Source: Paenibacillus elgii NBRC 100335 (GTDB lineage: Bacteria > Bacillota > Bacilli > Paenibacillales > NBRC-103111). From it: a stretch of 64,000 nucleotides of DNA. The DNA lies in contig NZ_BIMB01000005.1 in assembly GCF_004000865.1 (NCBI RefSeq), positions 206,771-270,770 on the forward strand, in the 5' to 3' direction. Every line of letters begins with the position of its first letter. Position 1 is the first letter of the stretch. The notes below the pieces were generated by a model. That model ran no database searches, was not told where the DNA came from, and worked only from the letters and a program-made list of their open reading frames with translations. Positions 8,483 to 18,463 of this stretch are shown here, in pieces. The translations under genes and the position numbers were made by a program.

Positions 8483-9367
8483 TCATTTCGAATCAAAGGC
8501 GCTGCGCAATCCGTCTCCGATAAAGTTGAAGCACATGATCGTCAGGAAGATCATGAAGCCAGGGATGAACGGATACCAAGGCGCATTGCTCAAAATCGTC
8601 AAGCTTTGAGCACTTTGCAGCAAATTCCCCCAGCTCGCGGTAGGCGGCTGAATCCCCAGACCGAGAAAGCTGAGGCTGGACTCCGTCAAAATCATGCTGC
8701 CCATTTGCAGCGTCGCAGAGACAATGATCGGAGCTATAGCGTTGGGCAAAATATGCACGAAAATAATCCGGAAATCCGACATGCCGATCGTCCGCGCCGC
8801 ATCGACGAACTCGCGGTTTTTGACCGAAAGGATTTGCCCTCGCAGCAGCCTCGCCTTGGACATCCAGCCGAAGGCGACGAACACGACGATAATATTGAAT
8901 AGGCTCGGCTTCAGCACGGTAACGACCGTGATCAGAACGAAGAAGGTCGGAAACGATAGCAAAATATCGACGATCCGCATCAGGAAACTGTCGACTTTCC
9001 CGCCGTAATAACCGGCTAGCGAGCCTACGGTAATCCCGATCAGCAGGTTCAGGATAACGGAAAAAATCGCGACGGAGAGCGATACCCGGGCGCCGTACAG
9101 CACCCGGCTGAACAAATCCCGCCCTAAATCGTCGGTGCCGAACCAATGTGCAGCGCTCGGCGGCTTCAAACGGCTCATCAGATCCTGTTCCGCGGGATCA
9201 TGAAGTGCTATAACGGGCGCAAACAGCGCGAGAACAATAAGTACCGCCATAATCCACAGGCTGACAAAAGCCAGCCGGTTAGCCTTGAATCGTTCCCAAG
9301 CCCGGCGTTTCGGTTTGGCGGCGGCCGCAGGAAGCTGGGCCTTATTCGTAGTTACGGCTTCATTCAT
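8483..9367 (-). CDS. Peptide ABC transporter permease, OppC/DppC type
   Basis: Inner-membrane permease of 294 residues, second of the pair forming the peptide channel. A cytoplasmic N-terminus of about 25 residues precedes the OppC_N helix (LAFVSLWIMAVLIVLALFAP). The motif HWFGTDDLGRDLFSRVLYGA is characteristic of the DppC/OppC branch. Five more helices follow, with the EAA-like loop DAARTIGMSDFRIIFVHILPNA. It starts three bases after the stop of the oppB-like gene and is the last gene before a terminator. Confidence 0.93.
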   Translation of the reverse strand: MNEAVTTNKAQLPAAAAKPKRRAWERFKANRLAFVSLWIMAVLIVLALFAPVIALHDPAEQDLMSRLKPPSAAHWFGTDDLGRDLFSRVLYGARVSLSVAIFSVILNLLIGITVGSLAGYYGGKVDSFLMRIVDILLSFPTFFVLITVVTVLKPSLFNIIVVFVAFGWMSKARLLRGQILSVKNREFVDAARTIGMSDFRIIFVHILPNAIAPIIVSATLQMGSMILTESSLSFLGLGIQPPTASWGNLLQSAQSLTILSNAPWYPFIPGFMIFLTIMCFNFIGDGLRSAFDSK

Positions 9368-9370
9368 GGA

Positions 9371-10342
9371 TTATACCTTCGCCTCGCTTTTGCTGTAGCT
9401 AACCCGGGGATCCAGGATCGCATAAGATAGGTCGGCCAATATGCTGCCGAAGACATAGAGGAAAGCAGTCATTGTCGTAACGGCGAAGATGACCGGATAA
9501 TCCCTCTGGAAAGCTGCTTCCGTGAACAGCCGGCCGATTCCGGGAATACTGAAGATCGTCTCGACAATAACGGAGCCCGCGAAGAAGCCGGGCAGCGATA
9601 GCCCGAACAGCGTTGCCAGCGGAATCAGCCCGTTGCGCAAGCCGTGCACGCTTAATATCCGTCCGCCGCGCAACCCTTTGGCTTTGGCCGTACGCATGTA
9701 ATCCTGATTGATAACCTCCAGCATGCTGGAGCGAACATACCGGATCCAGACCGCCACTTCGGAGCAAGCAATCGTAAACACCGGCAAAATCAGGTGAAGC
9801 ACCCGGTCCCCGAAGCCGGACGGCGCATTGATCGTCTGCATGCCGCCCGATGGCAGCCAGCCGAGCCGCACGGCGAAGAACATCATCAACAGGAGGCCGA
9901 GCCAAAACCCGGGCAGCGAAATGCCGACGAACGTAATGCCGGACACGAACTGATCGAGACGCGAATTCGCTTTAACCGCGCACAAAATGCCGAGCGGAAT
10001 CGCTATGGCCAAGGCCAGAGCAAAGCTTGTGACCGTCAGCAGCAAGGTATTCGGCAGCCGGTCCCAGATCAATTCCGAGACCGGCTGGCTTTTTTGAAAC
10101 GAGGTGCCGAAATCCCCTTGCGCCAGGTCGCTGATCCATTTCCAATACTGAATATATAACGGTTGATCCAAGCCGTAAGCTTTGATCATATTCTCTTTAT
10201 CGATGGCCTTGATCGTCGGATCGTCGACGTATTGGGAGATCGGACTGCCCGGAGCCATATGAATAATGAGAAAAGAAATGATCGTAATGCCGATCAGAAT
10301 CGGAATGGCGTTCAGCAAACGCCGAAGGGCATATCGGGCCAC
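9371..10342 (-). CDS. Peptide ABC transporter permease, OppB/DppB type
   Basis: Inner-membrane permease of 323 residues with six predicted helices. It begins with the family signature MARYALRRLLNAIPILIGIT and has PGSPISQYVDDPT after helix 1. The EAA-like loop YMRTAKAKGLRGGRILSVHG lies about 100 residues from the C-terminus, followed by ETIFSIPGIGRLF. It lies between the binding-protein gene and the second permease on the minus strand. Confidence 0.93.
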   Translation of the reverse strand: MARYALRRLLNAIPILIGITIISFLIIHMAPGSPISQYVDDPTIKAIDKENMIKAYGLDQPLYIQYWKWISDLAQGDFGTSFQKSQPVSELIWDRLPNTLLLTVTSFALALAIAIPLGILCAVKANSRLDQFVSGITFVGISLPGFWLGLLLMMFFAVRLGWLPSGGMQTINAPSGFGDRVLHLILPVFTIACSEVAVWIRYVRSSMLEVINQDYMRTAKAKGLRGGRILSVHGLRNGLIPLATLFGLSLPGFFAGSVIVETIFSIPGIGRLFTEAAFQRDYPVIFAVTTMTAFLYVFGSILADLSYAILDPRVSYSKSEAKV

Positions 10343-10394
10343 CGGATGTCACTTCTTTCATCATAATTTCGATCGTAATGATCAACGGATTTTC

Positions 10395-12059
10395 TTATTT
10401 CGTGAAGTACCACTTTTCAATTTCCTTCAAGGAGTCGCGGTTCGGATTAAAGCCTTCGAGATTGGCCGGATAAGCCATGGTAGACGTCGGCGAATAAAGG
10501 AACGTATACGGCTGGTCTTCCGCAATCAAAGCGTCGATTTTGGCCAGCAGCTCTTTCCGCTTGTTCATATCGAAGGTTTTCAAATCTTCGTCGATCAGCT
10601 TGTCAACCTCGGGATTTTTGTAAGAAATGTAGTTCGATCCCGTCTCCATCGCCGTGGAGTGCCAAATGCCTTGCGGGTTCGGGTCTCCCGAAATGCTCCA
10701 GCCATGGAAAATAGCAGTGAAGTTTTTGCCCATCCAGTTTTTCGTAAAAGCAGAACCCTCCACAATCCGAGGCTGAACGCTGATGCCAACTTTTTTCAAC
10801 TGCTGCTGAATTACGGTCAGGGCCTTCTCACGAACCTTGTTCCCTTGAATCGTCTGCATTTCAAACTCGAACTTTTGGCCGTTTTTGTCCAAAATGCCGT
10901 CGCCGTCCGTATCTTTCCAGCCTGCATCGGCCAAAATCTTTTTCGCCTTTTCCGGATCGTACGGGAATTTCGGCACATTATCCGTGTACGACCAGTAGGA
11001 AGGAGACGTTTGGCTGTGTACGAGCTTTCCTTGTCCTTCGACGATGTTGTCTACGATACCTTGGCGATCGATCGCCATCGTAAGCGCCTGACGCACCGCT
11101 TTATCCTGGAACAGCGGATTGGTCAAATTCCAGGCGGCAAACATATAGGTCCCTGTGCCAATCCCTTTTTGCAGCTTGATTTTGCCCGACGTTTTGGCAA
11201 ACTGCTCAATGGCCTGCAAATTGTCGGCTGGTACTACAATGGCGTTAATTTCTCCGGTTTGCAGCTGCGCCATCGTGGCGTTCGCATCCGGGATGATTTT
11301 CGCCGTTATTTTCTCGATGGCCGGTTTGCCGCCGAAATAGTTGTCGTTGCGAACGAAGCGCAAATATTGGCCTTGCTTCCACTCTTCCAGCTTGTACGGG
11401 CCCGATCCGACCGGCTGCTTCGCGAAGGTCGATTTTTCCATATCTTTGACGGCAACATCTTTCAGCAAATGCTGAGGCAAAATATTGTAAACGAGCATAT
11501 CGATGTATCCGGCATGCGGCTCTTTGAACGTAAATTTAAGCGTCGTATCGTCCGTTTTCTCGATCTTTGCCAATTTCTCGAACGTTCCCTTGCGCGGGCC
11601 TTTGTAATCCGGATTAATCGGAATGTTGTATGTAAATACGACGTCGTCGGCCGTTACCGGCTTGCCGTCGCTAAACTTGGCGTCGTTGCGGATTTTAATC
11701 GTCATTTCCATCTTGTCTTGCGAGAACTCAGGCTGTCCGGCCGCCAAATTCGGAACGATTTCCTGCTTTTCATTGAAGCGGTACAACGAGCTGAACACCA
11801 AATCGATCACTTCGCTTGACGTCGTTGTCGTTGCCCAGAAGCGAATAAAGCCTTGCGGGTCCGCCAAGTAAGCGGTATTGATTTCGCCACCGTCCACCTT
11901 TTCTTTTTTGCCGGTGCTGGCTGCCGCCCCATCGGCCGGCTTCTCGCTTGTCGCGGGGGTTCCTCCGCCTCCGGACGTGCAGGCGCTGAGCAATAGCGCG
12001 GTGGACATCAACGTGGCAAGAGCGATATTTCCCGCTTTGCCGATTTTTTTGAACAACAT
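10395..12059 (-). CDS. Peptide ABC transporter substrate-binding lipoprotein
   Basis: Extracellular solute-binding protein family 5 (OppA/DppE type), 554 residues. The signal peptide ends in a lipobox, LLLSAC, with Cys27 as lipidation site, followed by a Gly/Ser/Thr-rich linker. Family features include MTIKIRNDAKFSDGKPVTADDV near residue 120 (shown here as KFSDGKPVTADDVVFTY), VGSGPYKLEEW and VRQALTMAIDRQGIV. It should capture peptides or related solutes at the membrane. Unusually, it is encoded after the two ATPase genes and before the permeases. Confidence 0.93.
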   Translation of the reverse strand: MLFKKIGKAGNIALATLMSTALLLSACTSGGGGTPATSEKPADGAAASTGKKEKVDGGEINTAYLADPQGFIRFWATTTTSSEVIDLVFSSLYRFNEKQEIVPNLAAGQPEFSQDKMEMTIKIRNDAKFSDGKPVTADDVVFTYNIPINPDYKGPRKGTFEKLAKIEKTDDTTLKFTFKEPHAGYIDMLVYNILPQHLLKDVAVKDMEKSTFAKQPVGSGPYKLEEWKQGQYLRFVRNDNYFGGKPAIEKITAKIIPDANATMAQLQTGEINAIVVPADNLQAIEQFAKTSGKIKLQKGIGTGTYMFAAWNLTNPLFQDKAVRQALTMAIDRQGIVDNIVEGQGKLVHSQTSPSYWSYTDNVPKFPYDPEKAKKILADAGWKDTDGDGILDKNGQKFEFEMQTIQGNKVREKALTVIQQQLKKVGISVQPRIVEGSAFTKNWMGKNFTAIFHGWSISGDPNPQGIWHSTAMETGSNYISYKNPEVDKLIDEDLKTFDMNKRKELLAKIDALIAEDQPYTFLYSPTSTMAYPANLEGFNPNRDSLKEIEKWYFTK

Positions 12060-12099
12060 GGCAAGTTCCCCTCTCTTTTAGATGCTTTCTGTAAACTGT

Positions 12100-13056
12100 T
12101 TATACGAAATGGCACGAGGCGTAATGCCCCGGCTCCACTTCCCGAAAGATAGGCTTCTCGATCCGGCAGCGCTCCGCAGCATGCGGACAACGCGGATGGA
12201 AAGCGCAGCCTGACGGCGGATTTGCCGCGTTCGGCACTTCTCCGCTTAAGATGATCCGTTCCCGCTTGCCGTCCACATCCGGCTCGGGCACGGACGATAA
12301 AAGCGCCTGAGTATATGGATGCTTCGGACTGCCGAACAACTGGTCCCGGCTGGCCAACTCGACAATTTGACCTAAATACATGACCGCGACCCGATCGGAA
12401 ATATGTCTAACGACGCTAAGATTGTGCGAGATAAACAAGTACGACACTTTCGTCTGCGTCTGCAGTTCCTCCAGCAAGTTGACGATCTGCGCTTGAATCG
12501 AGACGTCGAGCGCCGAGACCGGCTCGTCCGCCACGATAAGCTTCGGACTTAACGAAATGGCACGGGCAATCGCGATACGCTGCCGCTGTCCGCCGGAAAA
12601 TTCATGCGGGTACATGCCAACCGCATGAGACCTTAGTCCGACCGTATCCAAGAGCTGTTCCGCCCGCTTCATGGCCTCCGACCACTTCAAGCCGCCTTGG
12701 ACCACAAGCGGCTCAGCAATTGCTTTGCCCACCGTGATTCTCGGATTTAACGAGGCATACGGGTCCTGGAAGACGCATTGCATTTCTTTCCGGATCGGCC
12801 GCAGCTGCCGTTGACTCCAATTGCCGATCGAAGTCCCGTTAAACAAGATTTCACCTTCGGTCAAATCAAGCAAGCGCAAAACCAACCGGCCGACCGTCGA
12901 CTTGCCGCAGCCGGATTCGCCCACAATGCCCAGCGTTTCGCCTTTAAATACTGTAAAGCTGACATTGTCAACCGCTTTGACGGCTCCATTTTTTAAGCTG
13001 CCGCCGATGCCAAAATATTTTTTCAACCCTTTAATCTCTAGAAGCGGAGCCCCCAC
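12100..13056 (-). CDS. Peptide ABC transporter ATP-binding protein, OppF/DppF type
   Basis: Cytoplasmic ATPase of 318 residues. Walker A is [13 protein letters not shown], the Q-loop [13 protein letters not shown], the signature [13 protein letters not shown], and Walker [13 protein letters not shown]. The C-terminal oligopeptide-transporter segment ([15 protein letters not shown], then a Cys-containing [12 protein letters not shown]) typifies the F subunit. The likely start is GTG 13056 with GGGAG upstream. It directly follows the D-type ATPase gene. Confidence 0.93.
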   Translation of the reverse strand: MGAPLLEIKGLKKYFGIGGSLKNGAVKAVDNVSFTVFKGETLGIVGESGCGKSTVGRLVLRLLDLTEGEILFNGTSIGNWSQRQLRPIRKEMQCVFQDPYASLNPRITVGKAIAEPLVVQGGLKWSEAMKRAEQLLDTVGLRSHAVGMYPHEFSGGQRQRIAIARAISLSPKLIVADEPVSALDVSIQAQIVNLLEELQTQTKVSYLFISHNLSVVRHISDRVAVMYLGQIVELASRDQLFGSPKHPYTQALLSSVPEPDVDGKRERIILSGEVPNAANPPSGCAFHPRCPHAAERCRIEKPIFREVEPGHYASCHFV

Positions 13057-13083
13057 GTGTCGATCATCTCCCTCTAATCCGTA

Positions 13084-14046
13084 CTAGATCAAAATGCAGC
13101 GAACTTGATGCCCCGCTCCGATCTCCCGCAGCTCGGGCTGCCGATCGCGGCATTCCGCTTTCGCCATCGGACAGCGCTCGGCAAACCGGCAGCCGGCCGG
13201 AAAAGCACCTGCGGGCGGAACGCTTCCCGGAATCGGAACCAGCGGCTCAATGGCCCCCTGCATGCGTGGCGTCGATTGGAGCAGGCCTTTCGTGTACGGA
13301 TGTCTGGCATCTGTAAACAGCGTTCTTACGTCGGCCGTCTCGACGATTTGACCGGCATACATGACGATGACGCGTGTAGCCATTTCGGCGACAACGCCCA
13401 AGTCATGCGTGATGAACAGCACGGACATGTCGGTCTCGTGAAGCAGCTGCCGGATCAGGTCCAGCACCTGAGCCTGAATCGTCACATCCAAAGCCGTCGT
13501 CGGCTCGTCGGCAATAAGCAGCTCCGGCTTACAGGCCATCGCCATCGCCAGCATGACACGCTGCCGCATTCCGCCCGACAAGCGGTGCGGATATTCTTTC
13601 CGAATCCGTGAAGGCTCCGGAAATCCGACGCGCCGCAGCCAATCCTCCGCTATTGTAATCGCTTCCGATTTGCTTACGCCAAGATGCCGGGTAATCGCTT
13701 CGGTCATCTGCATCCCGATGGTAAGCACCGGATTCAGCGAGGTCATCGGCTCCTGGAAGATCATCGCGATTTGACGTCCGCGAACGCTCGACATCTCCCG
13801 ATTGCTGAGGCCGACCAAATTTCGGCCGCCGAAACGAACCTCGCCGCCGGCAATCTCCCCTACCCGGGGAAGCAGCTGCATGATCGACAAGGAAGTCATG
13901 CTTTTGCCGCAGCCGGATTCTCCTACGAGCGCGACCACTTCGTTCGTTCCGATTGTAAAATCGATGCCGTCGACAACGGTCAATTCCCTCTTTTTGTCTT
14001 TAATTACCGTTCTGAGCGATTTCACTTCCAAAAGTGCCTCAGACAA
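13084..14046 (-). CDS. Peptide ABC transporter ATP-binding protein, OppD/DppD type
   Basis: Second ATPase of the importer. Walker A is [13 protein letters not shown], signature [13 protein letters not shown], Walker [12 protein letters not shown]; the tail has [14 protein letters not shown] and a Cys-rich [12 protein letters not shown] segment. The frame is open to 14157, but no ATG there has a convincing ribosome site. TTG 14046 is preceded by AAGGTGATCC, an extended match to the 16S rRNA 3' end, and gives a 320-residue protein starting [10 protein letters not shown], usual for the family. ATG 14073 is the alternative. First gene of the five-gene operon. Confidence 0.88.
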   Translation of the reverse strand: MSEALLEVKSLRTVIKDKKRELTVVDGIDFTIGTNEVVALVGESGCGKSMTSLSIMQLLPRVGEIAGGEVRFGGRNLVGLSNREMSSVRGRQIAMIFQEPMTSLNPVLTIGMQMTEAITRHLGVSKSEAITIAEDWLRRVGFPEPSRIRKEYPHRLSGGMRQRVMLAMAMACKPELLIADEPTTALDVTIQAQVLDLIRQLLHETDMSVLFITHDLGVVAEMATRVIVMYAGQIVETADVRTLFTDARHPYTKGLLQSTPRMQGAIEPLVPIPGSVPPAGAFPAGCRFAERCPMAKAECRDRQPELREIGAGHQVRCILI

Positions 14047-14128
14047 AGGGATCACCTTCACTTCCACATTCATTGTGTCATAAAATTTCACTTCACTGGA
14101 ATTATTTCGGCTGACAGCATCAAGTCCC

Positions 14129-14157
14129 ATTATGAAGTTAATTGACCAAATTGTCAT
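14129..14157 (-). promoter_or_regulatory. Predicted promoter of the peptide-transport operon
   Basis: Minus-strand ATGACA (14152-14157), 17-base spacer, CATAAT (14129-14134), in an A/T-rich region 80 bases upstream of the likely TTG start. Both hexamers are one base off consensus or close to it. Confidence 0.45.
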
Positions 14158-14221
14158 TAAAAATTTTAAAAAAAGTTACATTTTTTTTAAAAATGTTAAC
14201 TAAATCATTGATTTTGCAGAC

Positions 14222-14256
14222 AAAAAACGAGACGAAAAATCCAATTTTTTCGTCTC
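14222..14256 (-). terminator. Terminator of the oligoendopeptidase gene
   Basis: An 11-bp stem, GAGACGAAAAA (14229-14239) with TTTTTCGTCTC (14246-14256), followed on the minus strand by GTTTTTTG. Confidence 0.85.
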
Positions 14257-14295
14257 ACAGGAAAATTATGTTTTTTTCAGGACCGCTGTCGAATT

Positions 14296-15996
14296 TTAGA
14301 ACGCTCGAATGTCCGCCTTTTCCAGCCACGCGCCGATATCGCCGATAACCGACTCGACCGTACCTTCCGCAAACGGAGAAAGCAGCCCCGCCACCTCCAC
14401 CAGCTCGCTGAACGAACGGCTGCCACCTTCCCGGCAAAGCCTTACGTAATCGTCCCAAGCCCGCTTGCTGTCGCTTTGTGCGCGGGACCAGAATTGGAGC
14501 GCGCAGATTTGCGCCAGCGTGTAGTCGATATAATAAAACGGCGTGCGAAAAATATGTCGCTGCTGATACCAATACCCGCCGCGATTCAGCAAATCGTTCT
14601 CCTCCAGCGCCAAATCCGGGCGATAGACCGATTCCAGCTCGCGCCACTTGGCTTTGCGCTCCGCCGGGGTCGCTTCCGGGTACTCGTACACGAAATGCTG
14701 GAATTCATCGACCGCGGTACCGTAAGGAATAAACAGAATGGCCGCGCTCAAATGCTCGTACTTGTATTTGTCCGTATCTTTGCGGAAAAACAGCTCCATC
14801 CAAGGCCAAGCAAAAAACTCCATGCTCATCGAATGAATCTCGCACGCCTCAAGCGTCGGATGCAAATACTCCGGCACCTCATGATGGCGGCTCATGTACT
14901 TCTGGAACGCATGTCCGGCTTCGTGCGTCAGCACATCGACATCCCCGCTCGTTCCGTTGAAATTGGAGAATATAAAAGGCACCTGCTCCGCCTTGATGTA
15001 CGAGCAGTAGCCGCCGACCGCTTTGCCGGTTTTGCTGACGAGGTCCATCAGCCCGCGGTCCGTCATCATCCGGAAGAAAGCGTCGGTTTCCGGCGACAGT
15101 TCAGCGTACATCCGCTTGGCGTTGTCGACGATCCAATCCGCATCGCCTTGTGGCTTCGGGTTCCCCTTCGGAAACCGATACTTGGCGTCATAGTAAGCTA
15201 ATCGGTCCACGCCAAGCATCTGCCGCTGCTGCTCTCGGATGCGCGAAGCAAGCGGCACCAGATGCTTCCGCACCTGCTCCCGGAAAACGGCAACATCGGC
15301 CGCGTCGTAATCCGAACGCTTCAGACGGTCGTATCCAAGCTGAACGAAGTTCGGATAGCCAAGCTTCCGGGCAATGCTCGTCCGCACCTGGACAAGCTTA
15401 TCATAGATTTCGTCAAGAGCCGTCTCGTGCTCCGCAAAAAAAGCGTATCCCGCATCCAGGGCACGTTTGCGCGTCTCCCGGTCGGTAGACAGTGTGTATG
15501 GTGTGAGCTGAGCCAGATTGAGCTCGCGGCCATCAAACGAAATCGAGGCGGAAGCGGTCAGTTTAACATAGTCGGAGACAAGCTTGTTCTCCTGCCGAAG
15601 CTCGTCAATCACTTCAGGCGTGAACGTTTTTACGGTTCTTTCGGCAATCCGGAACAATTGCTTGCCCCATTTCTCCTCCAGCGCCGCGCGATAAGGCGAT
15701 TCGGCCAATGCCGTATAATACTTCGAAATGAAGCCTTGATACACCGGCGTCTGCTGGTCGAAAAATTCCTGTTCCTCTTTATAAAACGGGTCGTTCGTAT
15801 CGATGGTATGCCGAATTCGGGCGATCGCAGCCATCGAGTCGAAATGACTTCGAAGCTCGTTCATTCGAGTCAGGAGAGCCTGCTGCTCCTGCGGCGAACC
15901 TGCCTCGGAGAACTGCTGCAGCAATTCGTTCATCCGTTCCGTCAGCTGCTCCATATCCGGGCGTTCGTATACAAAATCTTCGAACTTCCTTGTCAT
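14296..15996 (-). CDS. M3-family oligoendopeptidase (PepF-like)
   Basis: Zinc metallopeptidase of 566 residues that cleaves short peptides in the cytoplasm. The zinc site is LTHEAGHAFQKYM (HExxH) about two thirds along, and the third ligand probably sits in LEACEIHSMSMEFF downstream. The N-terminus MTRKFEDFVYERPDM matches the usual start of this Firmicute subfamily, so ATG 15996 was preferred over an in-frame ATG 12 codons upstream. It is transcribed towards the peptide importer, but a terminator separates them; a joint role in peptide use is plausible only by proximity. Confidence 0.93.
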   Translation of the reverse strand: MTRKFEDFVYERPDMEQLTERMNELLQQFSEAGSPQEQQALLTRMNELRSHFDSMAAIARIRHTIDTNDPFYKEEQEFFDQQTPVYQGFISKYYTALAESPYRAALEEKWGKQLFRIAERTVKTFTPEVIDELRQENKLVSDYVKLTASASISFDGRELNLAQLTPYTLSTDRETRKRALDAGYAFFAEHETALDEIYDKLVQVRTSIARKLGYPNFVQLGYDRLKRSDYDAADVAVFREQVRKHLVPLASRIREQQRQMLGVDRLAYYDAKYRFPKGNPKPQGDADWIVDNAKRMYAELSPETDAFFRMMTDRGLMDLVSKTGKAVGGYCSYIKAEQVPFIFSNFNGTSGDVDVLTHEAGHAFQKYMSRHHEVPEYLHPTLEACEIHSMSMEFFAWPWMELFFRKDTDKYKYEHLSAAILFIPYGTAVDEFQHFVYEYPEATPAERKAKWRELESVYRPDLALEENDLLNRGGYWYQQRHIFRTPFYYIDYTLAQICALQFWSRAQSDSKRAWDDYVRLCREGGSRSFSELVEVAGLLSPFAEGTVESVIGDIGAWLEKADIRAF

Positions 15997-16187
15997 TATC
16001 GTTTCATCCCTTTCCATATCTGTCGGCCGCATAACTGTTAACCTTTGTTAGAAACATAAAGGGACAGGCCGTTTTTGTCAATATGCGGAAACAAAAATAA
16101 GCCTCCGGCGCCAACAAACGGCGAACAGACGCTTTATGAGGTCCCTGGTCCCTATGATGTTAAATTTAATCACATTGATAGCAAGCG

Positions 16188-16224
16188 AAAAGAGGAAGCC
16201 TCGAAATTTCATTCGGGCCTCCTC
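16188..16224 (-). terminator. Terminator of the 48-residue gene
   Basis: Imperfect 13-14-bp stem (16192-16205 with 16212-16224) followed on the minus strand by TTTTCG. Confidence 0.6.
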
Positions 16225-16245
16225 CTCGGATCTGTTTACAGTTCC

Positions 16246-16392
16246 TTATTGTCTTGCCGATTCGCTGGCGCTCTCGCTCGGGTTGTTTTGAGCCGGCTGC
16301 TTCACGTTATTAGCCACAACCTCTTCGGAAAATTCCGTATCGGTCTTCAGGTTTTTATTAAAATTTAAATTTTGATTTTTATTTTTAGCCAT
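16246..16392 (-). CDS. Small Asn/Gln-rich protein, possibly spore-associated
   Basis: A 48-codon gene with a strong ribosome site, GGGAGGTGAT eight bases before ATG 16392. The product is hydrophilic: an Asn/Lys-rich start (MAKNKNQNLNFNKNLK), a middle TDTEFSEEVVANNVKQ and a Ser/Glu/Ala-rich end. The TEF-x-EE...VKQ pattern faintly resembles the repeat of gamma-type small acid-soluble spore proteins, but this is not a firm assignment. It has its own terminator. Expression in the forespore would be expected if it is spore-related; no sigma-G promoter was checked. Confidence 0.65.
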   Translation of the reverse strand: MAKNKNQNLNFNKNLKTDTEFSEEVVANNVKQPAQNNPSESASESARQ

Positions 16393-16458
16393 CGCTATCA
16401 CCTCCCCTGACATCCTTTATTATGGATTTCAAGGAGGGGCGTTATGCTTAGAAAATTT

Positions 16459-17112
16459 TTAAAACAGCAGCTCGCTTTTCAGTTGATTCCAGAGCGCTTG
16501 ATTAATTTTTCCATCGCCTTTTTTTACCACGAAGACGTTCAACGTTTTTTTGCCCCACTCTTTGTAGACCTGATCCTTCGTCTCAAAATACAAGTCGATC
16601 CGGTTGCCCTTGATGGCACCGCCCGTATCCGCGACAACCCCGTAGCCGTAGCCGGGAATGTACAGCACCGTTCCGATCGGAAACACCTTCGGATCGGCGG
16701 CGATCGTGGAGAACGCTTCGACGTCGCGAGTAACCTTCATGCCGGAAAACGTGACTCCGTATTCGGGGTGTCCGGGATTTTTGCCCGTTGACTCCCGTCC
16801 GGCATAATATCCGGTTGCCGTCACCTCGACGGCTTTATAGTTGGATAAATCTTGTCCCTTGTGGGGAAACAGCTTGTAATTCATCGTTCGGCGGCCGCTT
16901 GCGGCAGATACAGGCTGGGAGTCGGGCTGCTTGACCTCCGGCTTGCTGACACCGGGCGAATGCAAGGATACGGGTAAAGCGGCGATGTGAAGCTCATTAT
17001 TCGGCGCGGTAGACCGCTTGTAATCCTGTTGTTTTTCAAACCATATCAAGAAGGACAGCATCAACACGATGAACAAGATCCATTTGGCATGGCTTGCGGT
17101 TTTTGGTAGCAT
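16459..17112 (-). CDS. 3D-domain cell-wall protein (YuiC-like)
   Basis: Probable envelope protein of 217 residues. One N-terminal transmembrane or signal segment (about 11-25) is followed by a linker rich in Pro and Ser. The 3D domain (about 95-200) shows [29 protein letters not shown] and the aspartates ADTGG and NRIDLYF that define the MltA/Sps-like fold. B. subtilis YuiC and related proteins act as lytic transglycosylases on peptidoglycan; the same role is inferred here. It lies between a small spore-type gene and a divergent acyltransferase. Confidence 0.88.
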   Translation of the reverse strand: MLPKTASHAKWILFIVLMLSFLIWFEKQQDYKRSTAPNNELHIAALPVSLHSPGVSKPEVKQPDSQPVSAASGRRTMNYKLFPHKGQDLSNYKAVEVTATGYYAGRESTGKNPGHPEYGVTFSGMKVTRDVEAFSTIAADPKVFPIGTVLYIPGYGYGVVADTGGAIKGNRIDLYFETKDQVYKEWGKKTLNVFVVKKGDGKINQALWNQLKSELLF

Positions 17113-17278
17113 AAGCTTGGTTTAAACCTCCCCTTAATAGAAGAGGGTCTCCAACATTCGCAGGATCTATACACCGGTCTCCTGGAATCGCAAGCTGCCA
17201 TGAATTATAAAATTTTGTTTAAAATTCAATAGTTTATCGATACATTATGTATTATTTTTATAAAGGAGGGATCGCAAT

Positions 17279-18439
17279 ATGGGAAGCTTGCGGTTCAATC
17301 AATTAGATTCGTTAAGAGGTTTGGCAGCGCTTACAGTTTTACTTCATCATCTTTTACTAGCGATGCCGCAAAAAAATGCATTCACCACAGCTCTTGAAGT
17401 CACTCCCGCCAGGTTGTTTGTAAACGGGCATGGAGCCGTCATTTTGTTTTTTCTGCTCAGCGGATTTGTGTTGTCGCTGCCGGTGCTAAACGGAAACGCC
17501 CCCCCTTATTTTTCATTCTTCATTAAAAGATTGTTCCGAATTTATGTTCCTTACTTAGTTACAATTTGTATCACAATTTATATTGCCATCTTTTTATATC
17601 AAGGTACTTTGCCTGAATTTAACTCCTTTATTAACCAATCGTGGAAGAATGCTTCCGATCCCTCGTTAATCACGGAACATATTTTATTCATCGGCAACCC
17701 TCATACGATTTCTTATAATCCCGTGATCTGGACGCTCATTCACGAGCTGCGCATCTCGATCGTCTTTCCGTTCGTGGTACTCATGGTCAAAAACCTAAAC
17801 CCCCTCGCCTCGCTGATCGTTTGCTTCCTCCTTACTTCCATCGCCGGATTGGACGGTATGTTGTTAAACCTTTCGAGCAACGGGTACCACTCCAGCTACT
17901 TCGATTCCTTACATTATTTATCCATCTTTATCATCGGTTCGTTAATTGCCAAGCACAGAAAGCAGTTGATGGATTTATACCGTCACTCAAAAGCTACCTT
18001 GAAATGGACCGTGCTGGTCGCCGCATTGCTCTTTTATAATTACTCGGAAGTGCTCAATAAGGATTTCTTCAAAAGGGTGTTCGATACGCCCTATAATTTC
18101 TATTTATCCGAATACGGCATTGCCGTGGGCGCAGCCGTGTTCATTGTTGCTTCGCTCGCTTCCTCCAAGCTCTCCAGCGGGTTAACTCATCCCGGGTTCG
18201 TCTTTTTGGGCAAAATATCATATAGCTTATATTTAACTCATCTGGTGGTCATGTTAACGTTTGCGCATGCTTTACACGGGCGATTGTCCAACGTCATGAT
18301 CCTGTCCATATCCTTTATAGGAGCGCTCATTGTAGCGGCAGTTTGCTGGTTTATGATTGAGCGACCTTCCATGCAGCTGGGAAAATATTTAACGCGGAAC
18401 AAGCAAACCGCAGCCAACCAGCCTACAAACCCGCTTTGA
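17279..18439 (+). CDS. Membrane acyltransferase, OafA/YrhL (acyltransferase 3) family
   Basis: Integral membrane acyltransferase of 386 residues with about ten hydrophobic segments. It starts with the family motif RFNQLDSLRGLAALTVLLHH, whose HH pair is thought to be catalytic. An RL-F-IYVPY motif (KRLFRIYVPYLV) and PVIWTLIHELRIS follow. Such enzymes O-acylate cell-wall glycans, exopolysaccharides or secondary metabolites; the acceptor cannot be told here. AAAGGAGG lies eight bases before ATG 17279. A/T content is higher than in its neighbours. Confidence 0.9.
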   Translation: MGSLRFNQLDSLRGLAALTVLLHHLLLAMPQKNAFTTALEVTPARLFVNGHGAVILFFLLSGFVLSLPVLNGNAPPYFSFFIKRLFRIYVPYLVTICITIYIAIFLYQGTLPEFNSFINQSWKNASDPSLITEHILFIGNPHTISYNPVIWTLIHELRISIVFPFVVLMVKNLNPLASLIVCFLLTSIAGLDGMLLNLSSNGYHSSYFDSLHYLSIFIIGSLIAKHRKQLMDLYRHSKATLKWTVLVAALLFYNYSEVLNKDFFKRVFDTPYNFYLSEYGIAVGAAVFIVASLASSKLSSGLTHPGFVFLGKISYSLYLTHLVVMLTFAHALHGRLSNVMILSISFIGALIVAAVCWFMIERPSMQLGKYLTRNKQTAANQPTNPL

Positions 18440-18463
18440 CAACAACTTCCCATGGTCAAATGC

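Noticed and set aside
10266..11819. Plus-strand frame of 517 codons
   Set aside because: Lies antisense to the substrate-binding protein gene; composition is Arg/Leu-rich shadow coding without an SD.
16075..16368. Plus-strand frame of 97 codons with a protein-like first half
   Set aside because: Starts at TTG without a fitting SD and runs antisense through the better-supported 48-residue gene and its terminator.
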